In this document: one piece after another, positions 8,794-17,816 of the stretch
Numbering within the stretch: the stretch's first letter is position 1
How the letters are laid out: each line of letters begins with the position of its first letter
Assembly (NCBI RefSeq): GCF_024347055.1
Contig: NZ_AP024895.1
Span: 124,001 to 188,000, forward strand
Length of the DNA stretch: 64,000 nucleotides
Origin: Vibrio porteresiae DSM 19223
Lineage (GTDB): Bacteria; Pseudomonadota; Gammaproteobacteria; Enterobacterales; Vibrionaceae
Direction of reading: 5' to 3'
Position numbers and translations under genes: made by a program
Notes under the pieces: generated by a model
Told to the model about the DNA's origin: nothing
What the model saw: the letters and a program-made list of their open reading frames with translations, nothing else
Database searches by the model: none

Positions 8794-9824
8794 AATGAGT
8801 CAATTCTTTCGTAAATGTCCTGATAAAGCTTCGCAGTATGTTCGATCCTAAACTCCTGCAGCTTTTCTAAAGCACCTGTCGCCAATGTTTCACGTAACTG
8901 AGCATCCTCTTTGATAGTCAGAATAGCATCGGCTAATGCTTGATAATTACCTGGTTCAATAAGCAGACCAGATACGTGGTCTTCAATAATATCTGGAATA
9001 CCTCCTGCGCGACTGGCTGCAACGGGTAATCCGCTGTGTAAACCTTCTAAGATGACAGAGCCTAAACCTTCAGTATAAGAAGGATGAACTTGCATATCTG
9101 CCGCAGCAAACCAAGTTCCCATATTGCTCTGTTTGCCCATAAAGGTCAGATTGGAGAGAGAGCCTGCTTGCTGTTCTAAGTCAGCTCGTTCTTTGCCATC
9201 ACCGAGTAGAGCAAAATGGATATCTGGATGTGTCTTTTCTAGCAGTTTTGCTGCACCAATAGTCACATCAAACCCCTTGTGTTTCAGCATATTGGCTGCG
9301 TGAATCACGAGAAATTTTCCGGAAAATTGCGTTTGAATTTTCTCTAAAGCGACAGCATCAACCGGATAGGTAACCGGAGAGCTGGGTATTTTAAATGTCT
9401 GAATATTCGGGTAAGCGTCATGCACTTTTTGTACTATGTCACTGCTTAACCCAATCACCGCATTGGCATTTGAATAAGCCTGTGTCGCTAACCATTTCTT
9501 TTTCATCACGTTATCGATTCGACGCGTCACAATATACGGAATCTTAAACAGTAAATGCTGTAGCCACGCCCAATAAATTGCTCGCCCCTCATGGACATGA
9601 ATGAGCTGACAATCCTGAGTGATATCGCGGCGATGAGAGCGCAAATAATGCGTGGCTAACACCAAGCGACAATCCAATTGCCGAATGGCTTCCGCAAAAG
9701 GGCTTTTGGGATTGGCGACGACAGTCAGTTCATATCCCATCGCGATTTGTTGCTTAATCAGCTGCAAGGTTTGGTTTTCACCACCATGATAACCAGACGC
9801 CAGATTGACGTGACAAATCTTCAT
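8790..9824 (-). CDS. Glycosyltransferase family 4
   Basis: This GT-B retaining glycosyltransferase of 344 residues starts MKICHVNLASGYHGGENQTL. The C-terminal donor-binding motif is SYTEGLGSVILEGLHSGLP, showing the EX7E pair. The ATG at 9824 is preferred over an upstream in-frame TTG because it gives the usual family N-terminus and lies 5 nt after the waaE-like stop codon. It belongs to the core operon running GT9, waaE-like, GT4, coaD, yrbL-like. It probably adds a hexose to the inner or outer core; specificity is unknown. Confidence 0.85.
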   Translation of the reverse strand: MKICHVNLASGYHGGENQTLQLIKQQIAMGYELTVVANPKSPFAEAIRQLDCRLVLATHYLRSHRRDITQDCQLIHVHEGRAIYWAWLQHLLFKIPYIVTRRIDNVMKKKWLATQAYSNANAVIGLSSDIVQKVHDAYPNIQTFKIPSSPVTYPVDAVALEKIQTQFSGKFLVIHAANMLKHKGFDVTIGAAKLLEKTHPDIHFALLGDGKERADLEQQAGSLSNLTFMGKQSNMGTWFAAADMQVHPSYTEGLGSVILEGLHSGLPVAASRAGGIPDIIEDHVSGLLIEPGNYQALADAILTIKEDAQLRETLATGALEKLQEFRIEHTAKLYQDIYERIDSL

Positions 9825-9829
9825 TGGGT

Positions 9830-10612
9830 TTACCAAACTTTATTAAAGTCTTCTTGGGCGAGGACTTTAGGATCACGTTGATATTCAAGTAGTTTTGCGT
9901 ATTTCAGATAACTATTCACTGCAGAACTCAATGCGACTGTCATGCCATCAACACCACCGAGAAACCCACGTTGTAGAATGTATTTACGAAAGAAGGCGCT
10001 TAAACCGTGGGTAAAAGGAGACAATGCGGTTGCGCGTTTGCCTTTTTGGTACATGATTTTGGCTGCGCGACCACTAAAGTTGCGTCCTGGCTTAGCAAAC
10101 AGTTGGCCAAGATTCTCAAATGAGTAGTGGATTAAGTCACAGTTTAAATGTTTCGGATTGCTGGCCTGAACAGATGCGTGCTGTTTCACTTCAGAGAATT
10201 TGGTTTTCTGACGATTATAGAGACGAATACAGTAGTCAGGATACCAACCGCACTGTTTAATCCAGCGGCTACCAATGTAATTGCGGCGGCGAAAAGCAAA
10301 CGCATCATGCTCGGTATGAGTAAGATCGAGTTTTTTGATCTGCTCAATGGCTTCTGGAGTTAAGCGTTCATCGGCATCAATGCTCAGAACCCAATCATTA
10401 CTTGCGTGCGGAAGACCCACGTTTTTTTGAAAACCGTCGCCTAAGTAGGATTGCTCAACCACAATCGCTCCCATTTCACGGGCAATTTCTTGAGTTGCAT
10501 CGGTACTTAATGAATCCACAATAATTACTTCAGAGCAAACGGTCTGGAGTGATTCAATACACTCTTTGATGTTCTTTGATTCATTCAGTGTAATGACAAT
10601 GCCTGTAATCAT
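9830..10612 (-). CDS. waaE: LPS core glycosyltransferase, WaaE/KdtX type
   Basis: This is a 260-residue GT2-family enzyme with an N-terminal ITGIVITLNESKNIKECIES, DSLSTDAT, and the DAD metal-binding motif in VLSIDADERLT. WaaE homologues add a beta-1,4-linked glucose to the first core heptose and are typically adjacent to coaD, as here. The ATG at 10612 follows AGAGAG and gives the conserved start; the longer reading frame from 10654 has no support. The C-terminal ~90 residues (FLGGVDGMTVALSSAVNSYLKY) form the amphipathic tail typical of the family. Confidence 0.88.
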   Translation of the reverse strand: MITGIVITLNESKNIKECIESLQTVCSEVIIVDSLSTDATQEIAREMGAIVVEQSYLGDGFQKNVGLPHASNDWVLSIDADERLTPEAIEQIKKLDLTHTEHDAFAFRRRNYIGSRWIKQCGWYPDYCIRLYNRQKTKFSEVKQHASVQASNPKHLNCDLIHYSFENLGQLFAKPGRNFSGRAAKIMYQKGKRATALSPFTHGLSAFFRKYILQRGFLGGVDGMTVALSSAVNSYLKYAKLLEYQRDPKVLAQEDFNKVW

Positions 10613-10681
10613 TTTTATTCTCTCTAATTTCCAGTGAAAAGCCCGCCAAGGCATGGAGATTGGTCGGCAATATTAGCGATT

Positions 10682-11737
10682 TTATCGCCACAAGTCTTGC
10701 ATAACCTTGTCAAACATTGCTTTGACCTGCTCTACGGATATTCTTTCCATGGCTCGTTCATCTTTGACTCGTGTCCGCCAATCAAGCTCTTCGAGTGGCG
10801 TATTAGGGTGTTCTATGGCTATCGCTTCTTGATAGGCCGAAACAACATAATGACGAAAACAGTACGGGCCAGTTCGTTCAGGATTATGGTGAGCATAGAG
10901 ACCTATCACCGGAGTTCCCATCGCATTCGCCATGTGGGTTGGGCCAGTATCTGGAGCAATCACTAAATCTGCTTTATCCAATAAGGCTAACATCTGCTTA
11001 ATCGAGCTTTTGCCCACCAAATTAGTCACTGGGCTTTGAATTTGCGCTAACACAGCATCGCACAGCTGGGTTTCAACCGGTGATGGACTGCCAGCAATAA
11101 TGACGTTGAAATCATGAGCTGCCGCGTAATCCACTAATTGTGCATAGCCTGTTGCTGTCCAGTTTTTATAGGCCTTACTTGCGCCGGGAACCATAATCAA
11201 ATTGCGCTTAGTCGAGTTTAGCTGTGCTTTGGCCCATTCACCGTCTTGCTGTGAGTAAGATAGCTGCCAAGTGGGCGTCATATCGGTCACACCCAAGGTA
11301 TGACCAAAAGCCAGTAACCCATCAAGCACGTGTGGTGTTGATGGCGAAGGCACTTTGACGTTGGTAAACCATGTTTGGAAATCTTGGCTTCTCACTGCAT
11401 CAAAGCCTAATTTGTATCGGGCTTTTATGCCTAACGTCGCAACGCTAGCACGTAAGGCATATTGCATGTGTAACAGTGCATCAAATTGGCGACCTTTTAG
11501 GTGGCTCCAAAGCTTACGATACCCTTGCCAGCCTTGTTTTTTATCAAATACCACCACTTCTACTCCTGGAAGATCGCAGATTAATTGCGCTTCCAGTTTT
11601 CCGGTTATCCAAGTGATCTGCGTTTGTGGCCATGTACGTTGAATCGCCTGTACTGCTGCGACGGTATTACAGACATCACCAATAGCGGAAAGACGCAAAA
11701 TACACAGCGATTGTGGTGCAGAAGTAAACAAAGTCAT
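10682..11737 (-). CDS. Glycosyltransferase family 9 (LPS heptosyltransferase-like)
   Basis: This 351-residue GT-B enzyme has CILRLSAIGDVCNTVAAVQA at the N-terminus, matching the heptosyltransferase consensus ILRLSxIGDVxxTLPxxxxL. The C-terminal motif is APDTGPTHMANAMGTPVIGLY. It most resembles the WaaC/OpsX/WaaQ branch that attaches the first or a branching heptose to Kdo. It heads the leftward operon with waaE and coaD, and its promoter must lie in 11738-12065. I assign no symbol because heptosyltransferase I and III cannot be told apart by eye. Confidence 0.85.
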   Translation of the reverse strand: MTLFTSAPQSLCILRLSAIGDVCNTVAAVQAIQRTWPQTQITWITGKLEAQLICDLPGVEVVVFDKKQGWQGYRKLWSHLKGRQFDALLHMQYALRASVATLGIKARYKLGFDAVRSQDFQTWFTNVKVPSPSTPHVLDGLLAFGHTLGVTDMTPTWQLSYSQQDGEWAKAQLNSTKRNLIMVPGASKAYKNWTATGYAQLVDYAAAHDFNVIIAGSPSPVETQLCDAVLAQIQSPVTNLVGKSSIKQMLALLDKADLVIAPDTGPTHMANAMGTPVIGLYAHHNPERTGPYCFRHYVVSAYQEAIAIEHPNTPLEELDWRTRVKDERAMERISVEQVKAMFDKVMQDLWR

Positions 11738-12065
11738 GGTGTCTCACTTGAAAATCAATCTAATGGCAACAGGGTATTTAAGCAGTACGCTTTTATTTTC
11801 ATATAAGGGCGTTGATTTTATTGCGCGCGTTACTAAGCGTCTACTCATTTACCCTTAAACTATGGCAATAATGACCAGCAATGCTTTGATTGTATTAGAT
11901 GAAAAATCCTTTGTGGACTAAAAATAACCGAACGGAAGTTAATTTACGGTTAAGCTAGACACTTGTATAGCAAATTTTTCGTTCAACAAAGATAAGATAG
12001 TGACGAGCTTGTTGAGTTTTAGGTAAACTGCGTTACTTCTTGACCAATAAGGAAAGAGTGAGCCT
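11738..12065. other. Divergent regulatory region between GT9 gene and kdkA
   Basis: These 328 bp separate two divergent transcripts and must hold promoters for both. No coding sequence is seen. The part next to kdkA is AT-rich with several TATAxT-like hexamers, none distinctive enough to name. Confidence 0.5.
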
Positions 12066-12788
12066 GTGAAAAGAGTGCATCCTTCGGCGAACCAACAAAT
12101 TTGGTATGACGAAAATCTATTTAGTGGTGACCCACTGCAAGCATTTGACCCGAGTTATTGGCAGCAGCAACAAAAAGTGACCGGCAGCGCGCAAGGTCGA
12201 GGAACCACGTGGTTTGTCGAGTTAGCCAATATTGAAGGTGCACTGCGCCACTATCGTCGTGGAGGGTTGTTTGGCAAAGTGGTCAAAGACCAATACTGGT
12301 TTCATTCATGGGAACAAACGCGTAGTTATCAAGAATTCATTTTATTACAAAAGCTTAGCCAAGCAAATGTTAATGTACCTCGCCCGATTGCCGCTCGAGC
12401 TGTTAAAAATGGTCCTTTTTATCGCGCCGATTTACTCAGTGAAAAAGTACCTAATGCCAAAGACTTGGTGGATTTACTTTGTTCACAGCCGCTTAATCGA
12501 GAGATTTATCAAAAGATTGGACAGATGGTGCGTCGTATGCACAATGCTGGAGTAAACCATACCGATCTCAATATTCACAACATCCTACTCGATGAGAACG
12601 AGAAAGTTTGGATCATCGATTTTGATAAATGTGGCTTTGCTTCGCTAGGTGGTGAATGGGCAGAGCAAAACTTGGCTCGTCTTAAACGCTCATTTCTTAA
12701 AGAGCAGCCAAAATTTCCTACTCATTGGTCTTTAGAATGCTGGCAATGGTTGCTGGAAGGTTATCAGCAGTCCAAGGAAAATAGTTAG
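12066..12788 (+). CDS. kdkA: 3-deoxy-D-manno-octulosonic acid kinase
   Basis: KdkA phosphorylates the 4-position of the single Kdo on lipid IVA, as known for Haemophilus and Vibrio. The 240-residue protein has a Gly-rich RGTTWFVEL/YRRGG loop, the catalytic HTDLNIHNILLDE (HxDLxxxN) at residues ~165-177, and the metal-binding WIIDFDKC. The start codon is GTG, with AAGGA upstream. Its presence with one waaA copy nearby supports an inner core with one phosphorylated Kdo. Confidence 0.92.
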   Translation: MKRVHPSANQQIWYDENLFSGDPLQAFDPSYWQQQQKVTGSAQGRGTTWFVELANIEGALRHYRRGGLFGKVVKDQYWFHSWEQTRSYQEFILLQKLSQANVNVPRPIAARAVKNGPFYRADLLSEKVPNAKDLVDLLCSQPLNREIYQKIGQMVRRMHNAGVNHTDLNIHNILLDENEKVWIIDFDKCGFASLGGEWAEQNLARLKRSFLKEQPKFPTHWSLECWQWLLEGYQQSKENS

Positions 12789-12852
12789 TTTCTGAGTTGT
12801 TTCTCTCTACTGAGCTTGTCTTTGGGCAGGCAAATGAAAATAGGTTTCTGTT

Positions 12853-14685
12853 ATGAAAGACGTTAAGGGTAAGTACACAACCTTAGGGTTGTTTGCTCTG
12901 GTTAACGCGTTGATAGCGATTGCAATCTCGACGCGCTATTTCCAATATTTGCCTGTGATACCTACCGATAGTGTTGGCTTTACCTATTTGATAACGGCGG
13001 TTCTTGGCCATGTCTCTATGTTGGCTGGTGTGATTGCTCTGATCGGTTTAGTGGTGATGTGGCTGCCATTCGGGTTGGCACGTTGCCTCATTGCACTGCT
13101 CGCTACCCTCGCGTTGGCGACGCTAACCATCGATACCTTCGTGTTTGCCCAATACCGTTTTCACATTAACGCGGTTGTGCTCAACATGGTGCTATCTGGG
13201 CAGATCGTTGAATTCGCGCTACCCACTTGGCTAAAAGTGATCGGTGGCTTTGTCGCATTGTGGTTGGTGCAATGGTGGCTAGTTGGCTTTACTCATCGTT
13301 ATCTCACGCCAATTCGTTGGCGATTTGGTAAAGCATTTAGCTGGTTGATGGTGATCTGCCTGCTAGTGGCAAATGGTATTCATGTCTGGGGTTCAGCGAA
13401 TGGTCGTCAATCGGTTCTGATGACGGATCGTTACTTACCACTGTTTTATCCGTTAACGGCTAACTCACTGATGAAAAAAATGGGGTGGGTTGATCTGCAG
13501 GCGTTAGAGAACGAGAAGTCACTGAAAAACAGTAAGAAGCGTAGTGATCTCAATTACCCGCTGACTCCACTACAAACTCAGCCTGTCACTAAGCCACTCA
13601 ATATTGTCTTTTTGGTTATTGATTCATGGCGTTACGATAGCTTCACTCCTGAAGTCGCTCCTAACTTATGGCGTTATGCACAGCAAGGCCGTATTTATCA
13701 GCATCATATTTCTACAGGTAATGCGACTCGCGCAGGTATTTTCGGCTTATTCTACGGCATCCCGTCTACTTATTGGCAGGCGTTCTTGGCAAACCAACGT
13801 TCACCAGTGTTGATGGATCGTTTGCAACAATTGGGTTACGACATCCAAGCCTTTGGTTCGGCAAAAATTACGAACCCAGAGTTTAACCAAACGGTATTTC
13901 GCAATGTGCCAAATTTGCGCTTAGAGTCCGATGGTGATTCACCTTACCAACGTGATGAGGATGTGAATCACGACTGGATGCAATGGTTTGAACATCGTGA
14001 TACGTCTAAACCAAGCTTTTCATTCTTATTCTATGATGCTCCGCATGGCTACGATTTCCCTGCTGATTATTCTCCGACCTTTGAGCCAATGCTTAAAGAT
14101 GTCGATTATCTGAAGCTTAACAATGACTTTGATCCAAAGCCATTTATGAACCGTTATAAAACCTCTGTTCATTTTACCGATGGCTTAGCGGGGAAAGTAT
14201 TGGATAAACTCAAAGCCAGTGGTCAGTTAGACAATACGGTAGTGATTATCACCGGTGACCACGGCCAAGAGCTCAACGACAATAAACTGAATTATTGGGG
14301 TCACAACAGTAACTTCACCAACTATCAGGTTCACGTACCGTTTGTGGTCATTGCTCCAGGAGTTAAACCGGGTGAAGAACTGAATTTGACCAGTCACCAA
14401 GATGTAGCCCCAACGCTATTGCATCACTTCCTTGGTGTCACTAGTCCAATTCATGATTATTCGACAGGCGTTGATTTACTCGACCCTGTAGCAAAACGAG
14501 ATTGGATTATCTCAGCCAAATACAGCGGTTATGCAGTGATTACGGATAAAACGATTTTGGAGGTCTCTTCGGCGACTGGGACCTATGAGTTGCTGGATAA
14601 AACGAATCGACCGATCAGCAATGAGCAGCCCAACTTCTCACAACTGCAAGCGGCTTTGGAAGAAATCAGTCGTTTTAGTAAGTAA
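12853..14685 (+). CDS. DUF3413 membrane sulfatase-like protein (PbgA/YejM type)
   Basis: This 610-residue inner-membrane protein has five predicted N-terminal helices (about residues 10-210) and then a periplasmic alkaline phosphatase/sulfatase-like domain starting NIVFLVIDSWRYDSF. Further landmarks are TGNATRAGIF, VVIITGDHGQELND and WGHNSNFTNYQ. E. coli PbgA/YejM has the same architecture and senses periplasmic lipopolysaccharide to control LpxC degradation. Location between kdkA and waaA fits a role in LPS homeostasis. Whether this copy is the PbgA orthologue or a paralogue cannot be settled here. Confidence 0.87.
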   Translation: MKDVKGKYTTLGLFALVNALIAIAISTRYFQYLPVIPTDSVGFTYLITAVLGHVSMLAGVIALIGLVVMWLPFGLARCLIALLATLALATLTIDTFVFAQYRFHINAVVLNMVLSGQIVEFALPTWLKVIGGFVALWLVQWWLVGFTHRYLTPIRWRFGKAFSWLMVICLLVANGIHVWGSANGRQSVLMTDRYLPLFYPLTANSLMKKMGWVDLQALENEKSLKNSKKRSDLNYPLTPLQTQPVTKPLNIVFLVIDSWRYDSFTPEVAPNLWRYAQQGRIYQHHISTGNATRAGIFGLFYGIPSTYWQAFLANQRSPVLMDRLQQLGYDIQAFGSAKITNPEFNQTVFRNVPNLRLESDGDSPYQRDEDVNHDWMQWFEHRDTSKPSFSFLFYDAPHGYDFPADYSPTFEPMLKDVDYLKLNNDFDPKPFMNRYKTSVHFTDGLAGKVLDKLKASGQLDNTVVIITGDHGQELNDNKLNYWGHNSNFTNYQVHVPFVVIAPGVKPGEELNLTSHQDVAPTLLHHFLGVTSPIHDYSTGVDLLDPVAKRDWIISAKYSGYAVITDKTILEVSSATGTYELLDKTNRPISNEQPNFSQLQAALEEISRFSK

Positions 14686-14693
14686 ATCACGCA

Positions 14694-14727
14694 GCCCGAC
14701 ACGCTTTGCATGTCGGGCATTTTTTCT
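14694..14727 (+). terminator. Strong intrinsic terminator
   Basis: A GCCCGACA/TGTCGGGC stem with a 9-nt loop is followed by ATTTTTTCTTTT, directly after the sulfatase-like gene. Confidence 0.92.
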
Positions 14728-14779
14728 TTTGTGGTAAAGTGTGGACCTAAATCAGACGAACCATGAATGAAACATCCTT

Positions 14780-16063
14780 ATGTTCCGTATTTTCTATACC
14801 TTACTGATTACCTTAATTTCGCCTTTGGCGTTGTACTCCTTACTGAAAAAACGCAGTGATAAACCAGCTGTTGGAGAGCGTTGGAAGGAGTATTTCGGCT
14901 ATGTTTCCCCACTGATACTCGACGAGTCCAACCAAGCGATAATTTGGTTGCACACCGTCTCTGTGGGAGAAGTGCTTGGTGCCACCGCCTTTGTCCGCAC
15001 ACTAAAACAGCGTTATCCGCACCTTAAAGTTGTTATGACCACGACAACCACGACTGGCGCAGAGCAAGTCAGTAAGTTAGGTGATTTGGTTGAACATCGC
15101 TTTATGCCACTCGATTTTCCTTGGGCGATTCGTCGCTTTATTCGCACCATTAAACCGACTCAGTTGCTGATCATGGAGACAGAGCTGTGGCCAAACACCT
15201 TAGCCGTCGCTAAACAAATGAACGTTCCTGTCTCAGTGATTAATGCTCGTTTGTCGCAGCGTTCTGCTCAGCGGTATCAAAAAATAGCTGCGATTGGCCG
15301 TTTCCTTGCCCGTCATATCGAACATATTTACTGTTTGCATCAAGATGATGCTGAGCGTTTTCAAGGATTAGGCTTTGCTGCTGCGCAGGTGACAGTCACG
15401 GGTTCATTAAAATTTGATATTCAAGTGTCAGAGCAAGTGATTGAGCAAGGGATTCAATTAAGAGCGGAATTAGGCGCGAATCGTCCTGTATGGGTTGCTG
15501 CAAGTACCCATCAAGGGGAAGACGAACCGTTACTCGAAGTACATCGTCAAGTATTAGCCACAGTACCTAATGCATTGCTGGTGTTGGTTCCCCGTCATCC
15601 TGAGCGGTTTAAAAGTGTTGCTGAGCTGGTTTCATCTCAAGGGATGAGGTGTGTTCGACGCACCAGTTCACAGCCAGTGGATGAGCATACTCAAGTATAT
15701 TTGGCCGATACCATGGGTGAGATGATGACGGTGCTCAGTGCAAGCGATGTGTGCTTTATGGCCGGTAGCCTACTGGGTGATAAGGTCGGGGGACATAATT
15801 TGCTTGAACCTGCCGCACTGGGTTTACCAACGATTACCGGACCAAGCTATTTTAACTTCACTGACATTACCCAGCAGCTCTTGCAAGCAAAAGCGACCAC
15901 GGTGTGCGAAACACCTGATCAAATCGCTACCACTTTGATTATGCTATTGAACAACCGATCTGCGCGGACAATACAGGGGCAAAGTGCCCAGCAGGTGGTT
16001 AACAAAAACCGTGGTTCAATTGATAAAACGTTAACAGGATTATTTCCCCATGAAGCAGCTTGA
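14780..16063 (+). CDS. waaA: Kdo transferase
   Basis: WaaA (KdtA, GT30) transfers Kdo from CMP-Kdo to lipid IVA. This 427-residue protein has the N-terminal hydrophobic anchor (FRIFYTLLITLISPLALYSL), then GERWKEYFGY, IWLHTVSVGEV with the catalytic Glu, the METELWPN segment, SLLGDKVGGHNLLEPAALGLP at the donor site, and the usual length. It is probably monofunctional given kdkA nearby, but that is an inference from related species. It overlaps the PIG-L gene by 14 bp. Confidence 0.97.
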   Translation: MFRIFYTLLITLISPLALYSLLKKRSDKPAVGERWKEYFGYVSPLILDESNQAIIWLHTVSVGEVLGATAFVRTLKQRYPHLKVVMTTTTTTGAEQVSKLGDLVEHRFMPLDFPWAIRRFIRTIKPTQLLIMETELWPNTLAVAKQMNVPVSVINARLSQRSAQRYQKIAAIGRFLARHIEHIYCLHQDDAERFQGLGFAAAQVTVTGSLKFDIQVSEQVIEQGIQLRAELGANRPVWVAASTHQGEDEPLLEVHRQVLATVPNALLVLVPRHPERFKSVAELVSSQGMRCVRRTSSQPVDEHTQVYLADTMGEMMTVLSASDVCFMAGSLLGDKVGGHNLLEPAALGLPTITGPSYFNFTDITQQLLQAKATTVCETPDQIATTLIMLLNNRSARTIQGQSAQQVVNKNRGSIDKTLTGLFPHEAA

Positions 16064-17336
16064 TTACCAATATCCACTCGCGCCGGATTGGCAACTTCCT
16101 GTAACGATTGATGCCAGTGGTCGTCTCGTTTTTAACAAAGATGAAGTGCCTGAATTGGATACGATGACTGTATTGCTAGAGTTTGGCTATGCAGCGAAAA
16201 GTAAGAAGAAGATGGGCGTGATCTTGTTGTCCCAACCCAACTATCAAGCCGAAGGGCGAGAGTGCGAGCAGTATTTTGAACCTGGCCAATCAGGCAAGCG
16301 CTATGTGAACTTGTCGGCTTTTGATCATCTCGATGAGTTAATCCTTAAAGCCAATGATTGCCTGATGGGTGAACAAGCGCGTTTAGTCGGCTTTCGTAAT
16401 CCCGATTTAAAGCAAGGACCGATTTTGATCGTGGCTCCTCATGCTGATGATGCTGAGTTAGCGGCTTATGGTCTGTACGCGAAGCATCATGAGAACGTGT
16501 GGATCGTGACCTTGTATGCAGGTGAAACCCTGCAAAAACTGGATAAGCAGTATATCCCTAATCTTGATACAAAACGTGATGAGGGTATTGCTCGTAAGGC
16601 GGCTATTCGTCATTGGAACAGCATGACCACGCCGTTACTTGCCAATGTGCCATCTAAGCAATTAGTTAACTTGGCGTATACCGGAGTAACGGTAGATAAC
16701 CTTCATTCTGCGCCACACACTGAAATTCCTTACGGTGTATCAGGTTGTAATCCAAGCCACTTTCGTCAATGGAACGGCGTACCTCTTGCCAATGATACCA
16801 AAGGCGAAAATTCGCCTCAGGCAATGATCGATGATTTAGCGCAGCTGCTTAATATCATTAAGCCCACGACTGTACTGGTTACCGACCCTGAAATCGATCC
16901 TCATCCTGAACATCGCGCTGCCGCAAATGCGTTAGCACTTGCTATCGCTCAAAGTGGTGACGCACCAGAGCAGGTTTTGCTTTATATCAACCACTTAAAA
17001 GATATCCACGATTTTCCTTATGGACCAGAGCATGTGACGAGCGCTCTTGCTCCCAATTATCAAGAATTTCGCCAGCTCAAAACAGTGAAAGTGTTCAGCC
17101 AGTCATTATCGCTAGCGACTCAGAAAGACAAAGTCGTGGCGTTAGATTCAATGCATGACTTACGTGCAAAAGACCGATTTGAGAAGAAACTAAAACGCTG
17201 GTGGAAAGAAAAACGCTTTGGTTACGGCTACCGTTACTATGGTAATCATGCGTATTTCCAAACACACATCAAAGCGGCGGAAGTGTTTACAGTGGTTACT
17301 GGTAAGGACTTTAGTGAGCAGTTACTAGCGCGGTAA
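16050..17336 (+). CDS. PIG-L family deacetylase
   Basis: This 428-residue protein contains a PIG-L/LmbE domain. ILIVAPHADDAELAAYG carries the metal-binding HxDD motif (residues ~128-145), and a later HPEHRAA supplies the third ligand. Family members remove acetyl groups from N-acetylglucosamine-type substrates. The start lies inside the waaA reading frame (14-bp overlap), implying translational coupling and a core-related substrate, for example an N-acetylhexosamine that becomes a free amine. The ~110 N-terminal residues before the PIG-L core are unassigned. Confidence 0.85.
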   Translation: MKQLDYQYPLAPDWQLPVTIDASGRLVFNKDEVPELDTMTVLLEFGYAAKSKKKMGVILLSQPNYQAEGRECEQYFEPGQSGKRYVNLSAFDHLDELILKANDCLMGEQARLVGFRNPDLKQGPILIVAPHADDAELAAYGLYAKHHENVWIVTLYAGETLQKLDKQYIPNLDTKRDEGIARKAAIRHWNSMTTPLLANVPSKQLVNLAYTGVTVDNLHSAPHTEIPYGVSGCNPSHFRQWNGVPLANDTKGENSPQAMIDDLAQLLNIIKPTTVLVTDPEIDPHPEHRAAANALALAIAQSGDAPEQVLLYINHLKDIHDFPYGPEHVTSALAPNYQEFRQLKTVKVFSQSLSLATQKDKVVALDSMHDLRAKDRFEKKLKRWWKEKRFGYGYRYYGNHAYFQTHIKAAEVFTVVTGKDFSEQLLAR

Positions 17337-17538
17337 TGCTGTAATCTGTTTTACCTTCTTTAAAAGGATGGTCGTGAAGGGAGCTGTTGCGCGCCGAAAT
17401 TACTGTATTCGTGGTATTTTTCTGGTCTTTGGTTTTGAAGCGTTTGTATTAGCTTCAGTGGAAGCCAAATAAAATACGCAGGGATTAAAATTTTATTTAT
17501 TAATTTTAGTTTATTGTTTTACAAGGATAAATTAGGTT

Positions 17539-17790
17539 TGTGCGCATAATCCCCCCTCTAACTCCCCCCTTAAAACCAAGGGGGGAGAACCGGATCGAGC
17601 ATGTTGTGATTTTAGCGCTCACCGTCACGTTCTAGTACTGGATTTATTTGTAGTAATTGCTTGAAATGGCATCAATTTTGATAGCTGAGGTGGTCGCAGT
17701 TTCAAGCATATCTGAACCCAGTGCTCTGGCGCATATCTCGATCTGGCTTCCTCCTTTTTTAGAGGGAGGGCTGGGAGTTAGCGCGCGATT
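17539..17790. repeat. ~250-bp imperfect palindrome (MITE-like) between convergent genes
   Basis: The left arm (17541-17600: GCGCATAATCCCCCC, CTAACTCCCCCC, GGGGGGAGAACC, GATCGAG) is matched inverted by the right arm (17730-17790: CTCGATCTGG, CTTCCTCC, GGGAGGGCTGGGAGTTAG, GCGCGC). Internal parts also pair (TGCTTGAAA with TTTCAAGCA). The whole stretch can fold on itself and codes for nothing, as expected of a non-autonomous inverted-repeat element. Confidence 0.6.
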
Positions 17791-17816
17791 AAGTTGATTT
17801 AATTTAATAAAAACAA

